Assembly (NCBI GenBank): GCA_963775395.1
Contig: CAVZIX010000020.1
Span: forward strand, 1 to 64,000
DNA length: 64,000 nt
Origin: JAIBJN01 sp963775395
GTDB taxonomy: Bacteria > Actinomycetota > Thermoleophilia > Gaiellales > Gaiellaceae
Direction: 5' to 3'
Positions within the stretch are counted from its first letter, which is position 1, and each line of letters begins with the position of its first letter. Below the pieces are notes generated by a model. That model worked only from the letters and a program-made list of their open reading frames with translations, was not told where the DNA came from and did not search any database. Made by a program: the position numbers and the translations under genes. Positions 16,641-24,418 of this stretch are shown piece after piece.

Positions 16641-17225
16641 CTAGGCCGGCTCGCCGTCGCCGACGGCACGTTTGGCGGCCTTCTCTGCGCCCGCAACCAG
16701 CGTGCGGGCGCGCTCGACGCGCTCCTCGCCCTCGACGGTCGAGAGGTTGATCTCGACCAGGTTGGCGGCGACACGGGCGGCCGAGGCGGCGAGCAGCGAC
16801 GCGGCGGCAGCGTCCCCCCGCAGGTTCGGGTTCCCGCGGACGGCGATCTCGGAGGCGAGCTCCGCCACGTCCGCGGCCGTCTCGGCGATCAGAAGCGGGA
16901 TGTCCGCTGCGCGAGAGAGCGTCTCGCCGATCAGCGTGTTCCGGACCTCGGACTCGAGCTCCTCGGGCATGCGCATCGCGGTGAGGACGTTCTCGTAGGC
17001 GACGGCGTCCTCCGTGGCGAGCGGGGCTGCCCGGTGGCGGAGCGTCTCCGCCTGGGCGACGGCGCCTGCCGCCCCGTCCCAGTCGTGGGCGAAGCGCGCG
17101 GCCATGGCGGCGAGCGACGCCGCCATCTCCGTCACGAAGGCCGCCACGGAGCCTCCACCCGGTGCAGGCGTCTCCGCGGCGATCGTGTCGAGCAGCTCCT
17201 CGAACGGCATGTCCGTGTAGGTCAC
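16641..17225 (-). CDS. fchA: Methenyl-tetrahydrofolate cyclohydrolase / formimidoyl-THF cyclodeaminase family protein
   Basis: Protein of 194 residues of the FTCD cyclodeaminase family. Signatures are the N-terminal DTIAAETPAPGGGSVAAFV segment, FAHDWDGAAGAV and AVRGNPNLRGDAAAASLLA. In methylotrophs the homologous Fch hydrolyses methenyl-H4F to formyl-H4F. The gene lies directly downstream of formate-tetrahydrofolate ligase and the N-methylglutamate dehydrogenase subunits, so that role fits better than histidine degradation, for which no genes are seen. Start GTG at 17225 has a weak GGAAAG site. It is the last gene of the array. A strong palindrome lies between it and fhs. Confidence 0.85.
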   Translation of the reverse strand: MTYTDMPFEELLDTIAAETPAPGGGSVAAFVTEMAASLAAMAARFAHDWDGAAGAVAQAETLRHRAAPLATEDAVAYENVLTAMRMPEELESEVRNTLIGETLSRAADIPLLIAETAADVAELASEIAVRGNPNLRGDAAAASLLAASAARVAANLVEINLSTVEGEERVERARTLVAGAEKAAKRAVGDGEPA

Positions 17226-17272
17226 GCCGCGATTCTTTCCGATCCGCCCCGCAGGCGTCGCGAGCCCCACGT

Positions 17273-17299
17273 TTCCAAGTAACACTTTGTTACTTGGAA
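17273..17299. promoter_or_regulatory. AT-rich perfect inverted repeat between fhs and fchA
   Basis: Two perfect 12-base arms, TTCCAAGTAACA and TGTTACTTGGAA, are separated by CTT. The element is much AT-richer than the genome. It lies 11 bases after the fhs stop and 48 bases before the fchA start. It could be a repressor operator or an RNA hairpin that sets fhs/fchA expression. No T-run follows, so a plain terminator is less likely. Confidence 0.6.
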
Positions 17300-17309
17300 G
17301 GTTCGACCG

Positions 17310-18977
17310 CTAGAACAGCCCGACCGTCTTGCCCGTCTCGTCGATGTCGACGTCGAACGCCGCAGGCTTCACACCCAGGCCGGGCATCGTCTGCATGTCG
17401 CCTAGAAGTGGGACGAGCCAGCCGGAGCCGGTGTACGCGCGGATGTCCCGAACGGTGACCATGAATCCGGTCGGCGCGTTCAGGAGGGTTGGGTCGTGCG
17501 AGAGCGAGAGGTGCGTCTTCGCCATGCAGACCGGCAGGTTGTCGAGCCCTTTCTCGGTGAACGTCTTGATCTTCTCCTGCGCGGCCGGGAGGAACACGAC
17601 TCCGTCCGCGCCGTAGACGCGCTTGCAGATCGCCTCCACCTTCTGGTCGATCGGGGCGTCGAGCGGGTAGATGAAGTCGAACGAGGACGGCTGCGCCGCC
17701 GCGTCGACGACCGCCTCCGCGAGACCGGCCGCTCCCTCGCCGCCGCGCTCGAACGCCTCGTTGAGCTCGGCAGCGTGGGCGCCGTACTCGAGGGCGAGGC
17801 GTCGGACGGTCTCGACCTCCTCGTCCGTGTCGCCGGGGAAGCGGTTGACCGCCACGACGGCCTTGAGGCCGAACTCCTCGACGATGCCCAGGTGGCGCTG
17901 GAGGTTGGCCGAGCCGCGCTCGATCGCCTCGACGCCGCCGTCCGGCTCGCCACCGTGGTGCTTGAGCGCCCGCGCCGTCGCAACGAGCACGACCGCGCTC
18001 GGCGAGAGCCCGCCGATGCGGCAGACGATGTCCAGGAACTTCTCCATTCCCATGTCGGAGCCGAAGCCGCTCTCGGTCACGACGTAGTCGCCGAGCTTGA
18101 GCGCGACGAGGTCGGCGACGAGCGAGTTGTTGCCGTGCGCGATGTTCGCGAATGGGCCGCAATGGACGAACGCCGGCTGCCCTTCGAGGGTCTGCACGAG
18201 GTTCGGCTTGATCGCGTCTTTCAGGAGCACGGTCATCGACCCTGCCGCGTTCAGCTGCTCGGCGTTGACCGGCTCGCCCTCCCAGGTGTAGCCCACCGTG
18301 ATCGAGCCGAGGCGCCTGCGCAGGTCCTGCAGATCGCGGGCGACGGCCAAGATGGCCATGACCTCGGAGGCCGCGGTGATGTCGAAGCCCGTCTCGCGGA
18401 CATAGCCGTTCGTGCGGCCGCCGAGCCCGACGACTATTGAGCGCAGCGCGCGGTCATTGATGTCGACGCAGCGCCGCCAGCTGACCGTCAGCGGGTCGAT
18501 CCCGAGCTTGTTGCCGTGCAGGAGGTGCGCCTCGAGCATGGCCGCGAGGAGGTTGTTCGCCGCGGTGATCGCGTGCAGGTCACCCGTGAAGTGGAGGTTC
18601 ATGTCCTCCATGGGCACAACCTGCGCGTAGCCGCCGCCCGCCGCGCCGCCCTTGATCCCGAACACCGGGCCGAGCGAGGCCTCGCGCAGGCAGAGCGCCA
18701 CGTTCTCGCCGATGTGCCCGAGGCCCTGCGTCAGGGAGACCGACGTGGTGGTCTTCCCCTCGCCGGCCTTCGTCGGTGTGATCGCCGTCACGCAGATGAG
18801 CTTCGCGTCCTCCGCCGACGAAAGCCGGTCCACGACCCCGAGGTCGACCTTGGCCTTGTACTTGCCGTAGAGGTCGTACTCGTCGGGACCGAGCCCTGCT
18901 GCCTCGGCGATCTCGGCGATGGGCCGGAGGGTCGCCTCCTGTGCGATCTCGAGGCTGCTCGGCATCTGCGTGGCCAT
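17310..18977 (-). CDS. fhs: Formate-tetrahydrofolate ligase
   Basis: Full-length enzyme of 555 residues that interconverts formate + ATP + H4F and 10-formyl-H4F. Visible features are the nucleotide-binding loop TPTKAGEGKTTTSVSLTQGL near residue 67, REASLGPVFGIKGGAAGGGY and the FTGDLHAITAANNLLAAM block, all hallmarks of the family. The start ATG at 18977 has an AAGGAGG site. It follows the dehydrogenase beta-subunit gene by 20 bases and precedes fchA. In H4F-dependent methylotrophy it links methylene/methenyl-H4F to formate, and a formate dehydrogenase is encoded 15 kb away in this window. Confidence 0.96.
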   Translation of the reverse strand: MATQMPSSLEIAQEATLRPIAEIAEAAGLGPDEYDLYGKYKAKVDLGVVDRLSSAEDAKLICVTAITPTKAGEGKTTTSVSLTQGLGHIGENVALCLREASLGPVFGIKGGAAGGGYAQVVPMEDMNLHFTGDLHAITAANNLLAAMLEAHLLHGNKLGIDPLTVSWRRCVDINDRALRSIVVGLGGRTNGYVRETGFDITAASEVMAILAVARDLQDLRRRLGSITVGYTWEGEPVNAEQLNAAGSMTVLLKDAIKPNLVQTLEGQPAFVHCGPFANIAHGNNSLVADLVALKLGDYVVTESGFGSDMGMEKFLDIVCRIGGLSPSAVVLVATARALKHHGGEPDGGVEAIERGSANLQRHLGIVEEFGLKAVVAVNRFPGDTDEEVETVRRLALEYGAHAAELNEAFERGGEGAAGLAEAVVDAAAQPSSFDFIYPLDAPIDQKVEAICKRVYGADGVVFLPAAQEKIKTFTEKGLDNLPVCMAKTHLSLSHDPTLLNAPTGFMVTVRDIRAYTGSGWLVPLLGDMQTMPGLGVKPAAFDVDIDETGKTVGLF

Positions 18978-18997
18978 GTGGCCTCCTTGGGTCGAGG

Positions 18998-20212
18998 TCA
19001 GTGGGAGACGGCCGCCGCGGCCAGCTCGGACACGAGGCTGTCCGTATGGAAGCGCTCGAGCGCGAAGGGCGCGATCAGGCCGGGAGTCTGTCCGGTCGCG
19101 ACCAGCTCGGCAAGCGTCGTGCCGACGATCGGGGCCGCCTTGAAGCCGTACGTTCCCCAGCCGGTCGAGACGAGGAACCCGTCGAGCTCCGTCTTCCCGA
19201 GGATGGGGCTGTAGTCGGGGGAGAGGTCGCAGAGCCCCGTCCACGAGCGCAGCACCTTGACCCGCTCGAGTTGCGGGAAGAGCTCGAGGACGTGCCTCGC
19301 GGAGTACTCGAGGAACGAGAGCGTCCCCTTCGAGCTGTAGGTGGAATACGGCTCGATCTCGGCGCCGATGAGGAACTCGCCGCGGTCGGTCTGGGAGACG
19401 TACACGTGCATCTGCGAGGAGACGATGATGACGTCGAGGAACGGCTTCATCGGCTCTGTGACGAAGGCCTGGAGGATATTCGTCGTGATGGGCAGCGGGA
19501 CGCCCGCGAGGTCGGCGACGAGCGTCGACCAGCCGGCGGTGGCGCTGACGACTATGTCCGTCTTGACGTGACCGCGCGTGGTCTCGACGCCGGTCACGCG
19601 GCCGTTCGAGCGCTCGATGCCCACGACCTCGGTGTACGGATGGATCTCGATCCCCTGCCGGTCGGCCCCGCGCGCGTAGCCCCAGACTACGGCGTCGTGC
19701 CGGATGATCCCGCCGGGCGGGTGGTAGAGCGCTGCCTGCACCGGCCAGGTCACGTTCTGCGAGAGGTCGAGCTCCGGGCAGAGCTTCGCGATCTCGTCCG
19801 GGTAGATGACGCGCGAGTCGATGCCGAGGAGCTGGTTGACTTCGGCTCGCTCGTTCGCGGTGATGATCCCGCGGTCCGAGTGCGCGAGCGTCAAGTGGCC
19901 CTGCTGGGAGAACAGGAGGTTGAAGTCGAGGTCGGCGCCGAGGCCCTCGTAGAGCTTGACGCTCGCTTTGTAGAACTCCGCGCCCTCGGGCGTGCGGTAG
20001 TTCGCGCGGATGATGGTCGTGTTGCGGCCTGCCGCGCCCGAGCCGATGTAGCTCTTCTCCAGGATCGCCACGTTGGTGATGCCGTGGTTCTTGGCCAGGT
20101 AGTACGCGGTCGCGAGCCCGTGCGCGCCGCCGCCGACGATGACGACGTCGTAGCGCTCCTTCAGCTCGGAGCGTGGCCGCCACATGCGCCGGACGCGGAA
20201 GACGTCCTTCAC
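18998..20212 (-). CDS. mgdA: N-methylglutamate dehydrogenase / heterotetrameric sarcosine oxidase beta subunit
   Basis: FAD/FMN subunit of 404 residues. It begins with a short lead then YDVVIVGGGAHGLATAYYLA and continues YIGSGAAGRNTTIIRANY, the characteristic beta-subunit segment. It ends with SPDYSPILGKTELDGFLVST and GWGTYGFKAAPIVG. This subunit carries the amine-oxidising site. The GTG start at 20212 overlaps the gamma-subunit stop (GTGA). Sequence alone cannot separate sarcosine oxidase from N-methylglutamate dehydrogenase. The assignment to the latter rests on the gmaS-mgsABC genes immediately upstream in the same orientation. Confidence 0.85.
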   Translation of the reverse strand: MKDVFRVRRMWRPRSELKERYDVVIVGGGAHGLATAYYLAKNHGITNVAILEKSYIGSGAAGRNTTIIRANYRTPEGAEFYKASVKLYEGLGADLDFNLLFSQQGHLTLAHSDRGIITANERAEVNQLLGIDSRVIYPDEIAKLCPELDLSQNVTWPVQAALYHPPGGIIRHDAVVWGYARGADRQGIEIHPYTEVVGIERSNGRVTGVETTRGHVKTDIVVSATAGWSTLVADLAGVPLPITTNILQAFVTEPMKPFLDVIIVSSQMHVYVSQTDRGEFLIGAEIEPYSTYSSKGTLSFLEYSARHVLELFPQLERVKVLRSWTGLCDLSPDYSPILGKTELDGFLVSTGWGTYGFKAAPIVGTTLAELVATGQTPGLIAPFALERFHTDSLVSELAAAAVSH

Positions 20213-20691
20213 GCGAGGCCCTCGGCCGCGTCGATCATGGCCTCGGCGACGGAGTCGCCGTACTCCTGCGCCATGAAGATGCGGTAGCTCCCGTCCTCGT
20301 CGCGGATGACGAGGGCGCGCACATGCGCCAGCGTCCCGAGGGCGGGGAGCGCGTCGAGATCGAGGTCGGTGAGGCGGCGCATCAGCGTCTCGCCGCGGAC
20401 GCGGAGGCCCGCCCAGCCCGCCGAGACGTCGACGACCAGCCGCCCCGCGCCGTTCAGCCGGGTGCGCATCCGGCCGGCGTCTTCGAAGGGGCAGAGGACG
20501 AGCGCACGCTCGGGGGTGAGGCGCACGACCTCGCCGTCGAGCCCGTCCAGGTCGCCGCGGACCTCGAAGACCGCGGTGCGCGAGAGGTCTTCGACGCCGT
20601 CGGGCGCATGCGCGAGCGCCCGCTCGAGCGGCGAGCGCCACACGGCGTCGGCGGTGGCCAGGTCGGGGCTGAGGAAGTCGAGGTGGCTCAA
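20209..20691 (-). CDS. mgdD: N-methylglutamate dehydrogenase / sarcosine oxidase gamma subunit
   Basis: Small subunit of 160 residues. It starts at a TTG (20689-20691) that overlaps the alpha-subunit stop as TTGA, and ends in GTGA overlap with the beta subunit. The sequence begins LSHLDFLSPDLATADAVWRS, has a low-similarity GcvT-like middle (SAGWAGLRVRGETLMRRL) and ends with RIFMAQEYGDSVAEAMIDAA. SoxG subunits are poorly conserved, so the call depends on position within the four-gene set and on length, both of which match. It probably stabilises the alpha-subunit folate domain. Confidence 0.82.
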   Translation of the reverse strand: MSHLDFLSPDLATADAVWRSPLERALAHAPDGVEDLSRTAVFEVRGDLDGLDGEVVRLTPERALVLCPFEDAGRMRTRLNGAGRLVVDVSAGWAGLRVRGETLMRRLTDLDLDALPALGTLAHVRALVIRDEDGSYRIFMAQEYGDSVAEAMIDAAEGLA

Positions 20692-23282
20692 GTTCTCAGG
20701 TGCTCCCCGTCGGGGTCGAAGAACGGCCGGAGACGCACGCGCGCCTTCTCGACCGAGCCATTGACCTTGATCGTCAGCTCGGCGTCCTCCTCGGCGAGGT
20801 CGGGCGGCACCCAGGCCATGCCGATCGCGCGTCCGAGGTGGTCGCTGAAGCGCGCGCTCGTCACGCGGCCGCCCGGGCGCCCGTCGATCACGATCTGGCC
20901 GCCCTCGGCCGGGACGACGCCGCTCTCGACCTCGAACCCGACGAGCTGCTCGCGGAAGCCGCGCTCCAACACGTGCTCGAGCGACCACTTGCCGACGAAG
21001 TCGTCCTTGTCGAGCTTGGCGATCCAGGGCATCGAGGCCTCGAGGACGTTCGACTCGGAGTCGGTGTCCTGCCCCACGAGGATGTGCATCTTCTCCAGGC
21101 GCAGAATGCGCTGCGGCTCGAGCCCGAACGGCCGGACGCCGAGGTCGGCGCCCTGGTCGAGGATCGCGTTCCACACATGCTCGCCGTAGGGGCTCGGGAA
21201 GTGGATCTCGTACCCGAGCTCGCCCACGAAGCCGATGCGGAGGATGAGCGAGGGGACGCCGGCGACGTGCGCGTGCTTGGCGTCCAGGTACGTGAAGCCG
21301 TCGTTGGTGACGTCGAGGTCGGTGAGGCGCGTCATCAGCTCGCGCGCGTTGGGGCCGGCCACGTTGACCGCCGCGAGCGCCCCGGTGATGTTGGTGATCT
21401 CGACGTCCATGCGCCAGATCGCGTTCCACCACTCGAACCACTCGACGACCGCGCCGGCGCCCGTCGAGGTGGTCGTCACGTAGAAGTCCTCGTCCGAGAG
21501 GCGCGCCAGCGTGCCGTCGTCCATGATCCGGCCGGCGTCGGAGTTGAGGACGCCGTAGCGGATCCGCCCGGGCTTCATGTCCCCGAAGCGGTTCGGGTAC
21601 AGGCGCTCGAGGAAGGTCGCGGAGTCCGGACCGCTCACGAGCAGCTTGCCGAGGGTGGAGACGTCGATGACGCCGAGCGAGTCGTGGACGTTCTTGGCCT
21701 CCCCCGCGGGATCGCCGTACGAGTGCGGCCGACGCCAGGTGCCCGTCCACATCATCTTCGCGCCGAGCTCCTTGTGGCGGTGATGGATGGCAGTCCGCTG
21801 CGCGGGCTCGTGCGGCCGGCCGGCCAGGAGGCCGAGCTCGACCGGCTGCCACGGTGGGCGCGCGGTCGTGGTACCGATCGTCGCCTCGTCCGTTTCGTTC
21901 TCGCGCGCATAGAGGCGGATGGAAGGGACATGGCAGAGCTTTCCCTGGCACGGGCCCATGGTCAGGGTCGTGTAGCGCTTCGCGAGCTCGATCGAGTCGA
22001 AGCCCTCGGCGATGGCGCGCTTGACGTCCTTGTCGGTGACGTCCTCGCAGATGCAGACGAAGCACTTCCCCTTGCCGGCGGCGCCGTTGTACGTGGCGGC
22101 GGGGACCGCAGACTCGCCCGTCTCGCCGGCGGCTGGCCCGACGGCCTCGATCCCGGCGGGGAGGTCCGTGGGCACGAAGATGCCGCGTCCATGGTCGTAC
22201 TCGACCTTCGCGCCCGCGTGCGCGAGCAGCGCGTAGGCGGGTTGGCGACCGCCGGACATGACGAGGAGGTCACATGCGACCTTGCGCCCGTCGACCTCGA
22301 CGGAGGCGAGCCGTCCACCGCGGCCGTTGGCGGCGAGCTGCCGTACCCGGGTCTCGCGCAGGTCGACGACCTCCGCGACCTCCGTGCCGGCCCTCTCGAG
22401 GAAGGGAATCGTGTCCAGGCCACCGTCGTCGGCCGTGATCACGACGGCGCGAACGCCGGGCTTCAGCGACCACCGGCCGACGAGCCGGCGCACGGCCTCG
22501 GGGAGGACGACGCCGACGAGGTCGTTGCCGGGGAAGAGCAGCGGCTGTTCCACGGCGCCTGCGGCCACGACGACGTGTCCGGCGCGGAAGCGGTAGAGGA
22601 CGAGCCCGCCGTCGACCGGGACGAGCCCGCCTTCGAAGACGCCGAGCGCGGTCCCCTGCACCGTCTCGACGCCCTCGATTTCGATCGGGTCGGGCCCGTT
22701 GTCGACCAGCACCGTGTGCTTGCCCTCGGCGGCCGCCTCGCGTGCGGCAGCCAGCCCCGAGTCGCCGCCGCCGACCACGAGGACCTCGGCGCGCCGGTGC
22801 TCGACGTCGTAGCGGCTCGCGCGGCCGGCGTGCTCGTCCACCTTGCCGAGGCCCGCGACGTTGCGGAGGAACTTCTCGTAGAGCGGCCAGGCGCGACGCG
22901 GCCTGATCATCGTCCGGTAGTAGAAGCCGACCGGCGTGAACGGCCCGCCGATCTTGTCGGTGATCGCGAGCATGTCGTGGTCGAGCGAGCCCCAGACGTT
23001 CTGGGCGTCGACACGCGCGCCCTCGCGGATCGGCGTCACGCATGCGCGCACGTTCGGCGTGCCGTCCACCTGCACCATGCAGTTCGGACAGGAGCCGCGG
23101 CAGCACAGGAGGCCGCGCGGGCGGTGGTACTTGAAGCTGCGGGAGAAGATGCGCTGGCCCTCGCCGAAGAGCGCCGAGGCGAGCGTGTCCCCCTCGAACC
23201 CGTGCACGGTCGCGCCGTGGAAGGTGAAGGTCACCTCGCGGCTGCGATCGATGCGCTCGCCCTGCTGCGGCTCGAGCCTCAT
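20688..23282 (-). CDS. mgdC: N-methylglutamate dehydrogenase / sarcosine oxidase alpha subunit
   Basis: Large subunit of 864 residues. An N-terminal 2Fe-2S-like Fer2_4 domain (cysteines 60, 61, 65, 68 and 81) is followed by a pyridine-nucleotide/FAD module (AEVLVVGGGDSGLAAARE). Next is a BFD-like cysteine cluster (CFVCICEDVTDKDVK ... GPCQGKLC near residue 400-445). The C-terminal GcvT-type folate-binding half runs from about 490 (DVSTLGKLLVSGPDSA, GFVGELGYEIHFPSPYG). It is slightly shorter than typical SoxA (~1000 residues), yet all expected domains are present. It binds tetrahydrofolate and captures the methyl-derived carbon. The ATG overlaps the delta stop (ATGA). Confidence 0.9.
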   Translation of the reverse strand: MRLEPQQGERIDRSREVTFTFHGATVHGFEGDTLASALFGEGQRIFSRSFKYHRPRGLLCCRGSCPNCMVQVDGTPNVRACVTPIREGARVDAQNVWGSLDHDMLAITDKIGGPFTPVGFYYRTMIRPRRAWPLYEKFLRNVAGLGKVDEHAGRASRYDVEHRRAEVLVVGGGDSGLAAAREAAAEGKHTVLVDNGPDPIEIEGVETVQGTALGVFEGGLVPVDGGLVLYRFRAGHVVVAAGAVEQPLLFPGNDLVGVVLPEAVRRLVGRWSLKPGVRAVVITADDGGLDTIPFLERAGTEVAEVVDLRETRVRQLAANGRGGRLASVEVDGRKVACDLLVMSGGRQPAYALLAHAGAKVEYDHGRGIFVPTDLPAGIEAVGPAAGETGESAVPAATYNGAAGKGKCFVCICEDVTDKDVKRAIAEGFDSIELAKRYTTLTMGPCQGKLCHVPSIRLYARENETDEATIGTTTARPPWQPVELGLLAGRPHEPAQRTAIHHRHKELGAKMMWTGTWRRPHSYGDPAGEAKNVHDSLGVIDVSTLGKLLVSGPDSATFLERLYPNRFGDMKPGRIRYGVLNSDAGRIMDDGTLARLSDEDFYVTTTSTGAGAVVEWFEWWNAIWRMDVEITNITGALAAVNVAGPNARELMTRLTDLDVTNDGFTYLDAKHAHVAGVPSLILRIGFVGELGYEIHFPSPYGEHVWNAILDQGADLGVRPFGLEPQRILRLEKMHILVGQDTDSESNVLEASMPWIAKLDKDDFVGKWSLEHVLERGFREQLVGFEVESGVVPAEGGQIVIDGRPGGRVTSARFSDHLGRAIGMAWVPPDLAEEDAELTIKVNGSVEKARVRLRPFFDPDGEHLRT

Positions 23283-23536
23283 TTCGGGGCGGGCACCTCG
23301 ACGGAGAGCACCTCGTTCGTGCGCGTGTCGCGGTCGGCCGTGAACCAGGCCTCACAGCCGTTGCGGTGGCACCACCATTCGCGCTGCACGCCGGCCACGT
23401 TGTGCTTGAAGTAGAGGTAGTCGGTCAGGTCGCGCAGCGTGGGATCGCTCTTCGGGCGGACGGTGACTTCGCCCGTGCAGGTGAACTCGTCCACCGGGCG
23501 GGGTCCGCAGTTGGGGCAGGGCAGGAGGAACGACAT
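23279..23536 (-). CDS. mgdB: N-methylglutamate dehydrogenase / sarcosine oxidase delta subunit
   Basis: Protein of 85 residues with the zinc-binding pattern of SoxD: CPNCGPRPVDEF at the N-terminus, then WWCHRNGCEAWFTADRDT with the HxxxxC-type ligands, and a conserved DYLYFKHNVAGVQREW segment. It is the first subunit gene of the tetrameric enzyme here (order delta-alpha-gamma-beta rather than the common beta-delta-alpha-gamma). It begins 3 bases after the GntR stop codon, so the regulator and enzyme are co-transcribed. Confidence 0.93.
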   Translation of the reverse strand: MSFLLPCPNCGPRPVDEFTCTGEVTVRPKSDPTLRDLTDYLYFKHNVAGVQREWWCHRNGCEAWFTADRDTRTNEVLSVEVPAPK

Positions 23537-23539
23537 GGT

Positions 23540-24229
23540 CTACGCGCTGGCCTTCGCGGCTTCTGCAGTGTCGAGCATTCGCTGGAGCTCCGCCAGCACC
23601 CAGAGGAGCGCATCGCGCGTGGCCGTCTCGGCCGCCTCGCCGTCGCGCGCGCGGCAGGCTTCGAGCAGCGTGTCGGGCCCGCGGCGGAGGTCGGCGAAGG
23701 CCTCGGGATCCCGGCAGAGCGTGAGGACGTAGCGCTCGACACGGACCCGCTGGTCCTCCAGCGTCCGCTGGAGGCGCGGCCGGTCGGCGCAGCGGTAGCA
23801 GGCGTCGCGCAGTGACCAGAAGGATGCGAGGTAGGCGTCGAGGTCGCCGGCGCGGAAGGCCTGCTCCATCTCGTCGCGGGCCGCCTTCATGTCGGCGAGC
23901 GCCTCGGGGGTGATCGCCTCGGCGCCGCGTCGGGCGAGGAAGGTCTCCAGCCCGAGCCGCAGCGCCTGGATCTCCTCCAGCTCCTCGACGGAGAGCGGCG
24001 CCACGCGCGACCCGCGGCGCGGGAGGCTGACGACGAGCCCTTCGCTCTCGAGCCGCCTTAGCGCGTGGCGGACGGGCGTCAAACTGACCTGGAAGCGCCC
24101 CGCGATCTCCTCGAGCGGCAGCCGCTGCCCGGGCGCCAGCTCGAGCCGTCCGATCTCGGATCGGAGAGCGCGGTAGACGCCGTCCTCGACGGACGAGATC
24201 TCGAGCGGTGTGGACGCGGCGGCGGGCAA
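23540..24229 (-). CDS. GntR-family (FCD-type) transcriptional regulator
   Basis: Regulator of 229 residues if the TTG at 24229 is the start. The N-terminal winged helix begins within 15 residues (SVEDGVYRALRSEIGRLELA, then LEEIAGRFQVSLTPVRHALR). The all-helical FCD ligand domain follows (LGLETFLARRG, SFWSLRDACYRCADRPRL). An open frame extends further upstream but contains intergenic repeats, so the shorter start is preferred. A perfect palindrome at 24237-24248 sits immediately upstream of this start, consistent with autoregulation of the regulator-dehydrogenase-fhs-fchA unit. Confidence 0.85.
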   Translation of the reverse strand: MPAAASTPLEISSVEDGVYRALRSEIGRLELAPGQRLPLEEIAGRFQVSLTPVRHALRRLESEGLVVSLPRRGSRVAPLSVEELEEIQALRLGLETFLARRGAEAITPEALADMKAARDEMEQAFRAGDLDAYLASFWSLRDACYRCADRPRLQRTLEDQRVRVERYVLTLCRDPEAFADLRRGPDTLLEACRARDGEAAETATRDALLWVLAELQRMLDTAEAAKASA

Positions 24230-24236
24230 ACTTGAC

Positions 24237-24248
24237 CTTTGATCAAAG
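24237..24248. promoter_or_regulatory. Candidate GntR operator, 12-bp palindrome
   Basis: CTTTGATCAAAG is perfectly self-complementary and AT-rich in a GC-rich context. It lies 8 bases upstream of the proposed GntR start. FCD-type GntR proteins commonly bind short palindromes of this kind. Binding is inferred. Confidence 0.55.
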
Positions 24249-24280
24249 ATTCTCCCAGCCAGCGCACCGGGCGTCAATCG

Positions 24281-24313
24281 GCCACGTCCAGGTGCCAGGC
24301 ACTTGGCCGTGGC
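24281..24313. repeat. Dispersed ~33-bp palindromic repeat, copy B
   Basis: Contains CCAGGTGCCAGGCACTTGG, which is the exact reverse complement of 12449-12467. The flanks (GGCCACG and GGCC-TG) also match. Copies A and B are therefore in opposite orientation, 12 kb apart. Confidence 0.65.
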
Positions 24314-24381
24314 CGCTGCGGACTCGGCCGAGCTGATGAACCCTGGAGTTCGCGCGCGCGTGCCTGCACTGACACGTCCCC

Positions 24382-24416
24382 GGACACGTCCCAGTGCCTG
24401 GCACCGGGACATGTCC
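24382..24416. repeat. 35-bp near-perfect palindrome with GTGCCTGGCACC core
   Basis: Arms beginning GGACACGTCCC and ending GGGACATGTCC surround the same GTGCC-T-GGCAC core as the 33-bp repeats, with only about three mismatched pairs. It lies just 3' of the glutathione transferase stop codon on the minus strand, so it may act as its terminator. Confidence 0.6.
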
Positions 24417-24418
24417 GG

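Noticed and set aside
18941..20287. Plus-strand open frame opposite the beta subunit
   Set aside because: Same antisense artefact of third-position GC. No ribosome-binding site or recognisable domain.
20700..23414. Long plus-strand open frame of about 900 codons opposite the alpha subunit
   Set aside because: It is the antisense shadow of mgdC in high-GC DNA. The composition is Arg/Ala/Asp-rich with no family motif, while the minus strand has clear domains and coupled starts.
23540..24412. GntR start at the upstream ATG 24412
   Set aside because: The extra ~60 residues are encoded by intergenic palindromic repeats and have no similarity to GntR N-termini. The TTG at 24229 places the helix-turn-helix at the normal distance.
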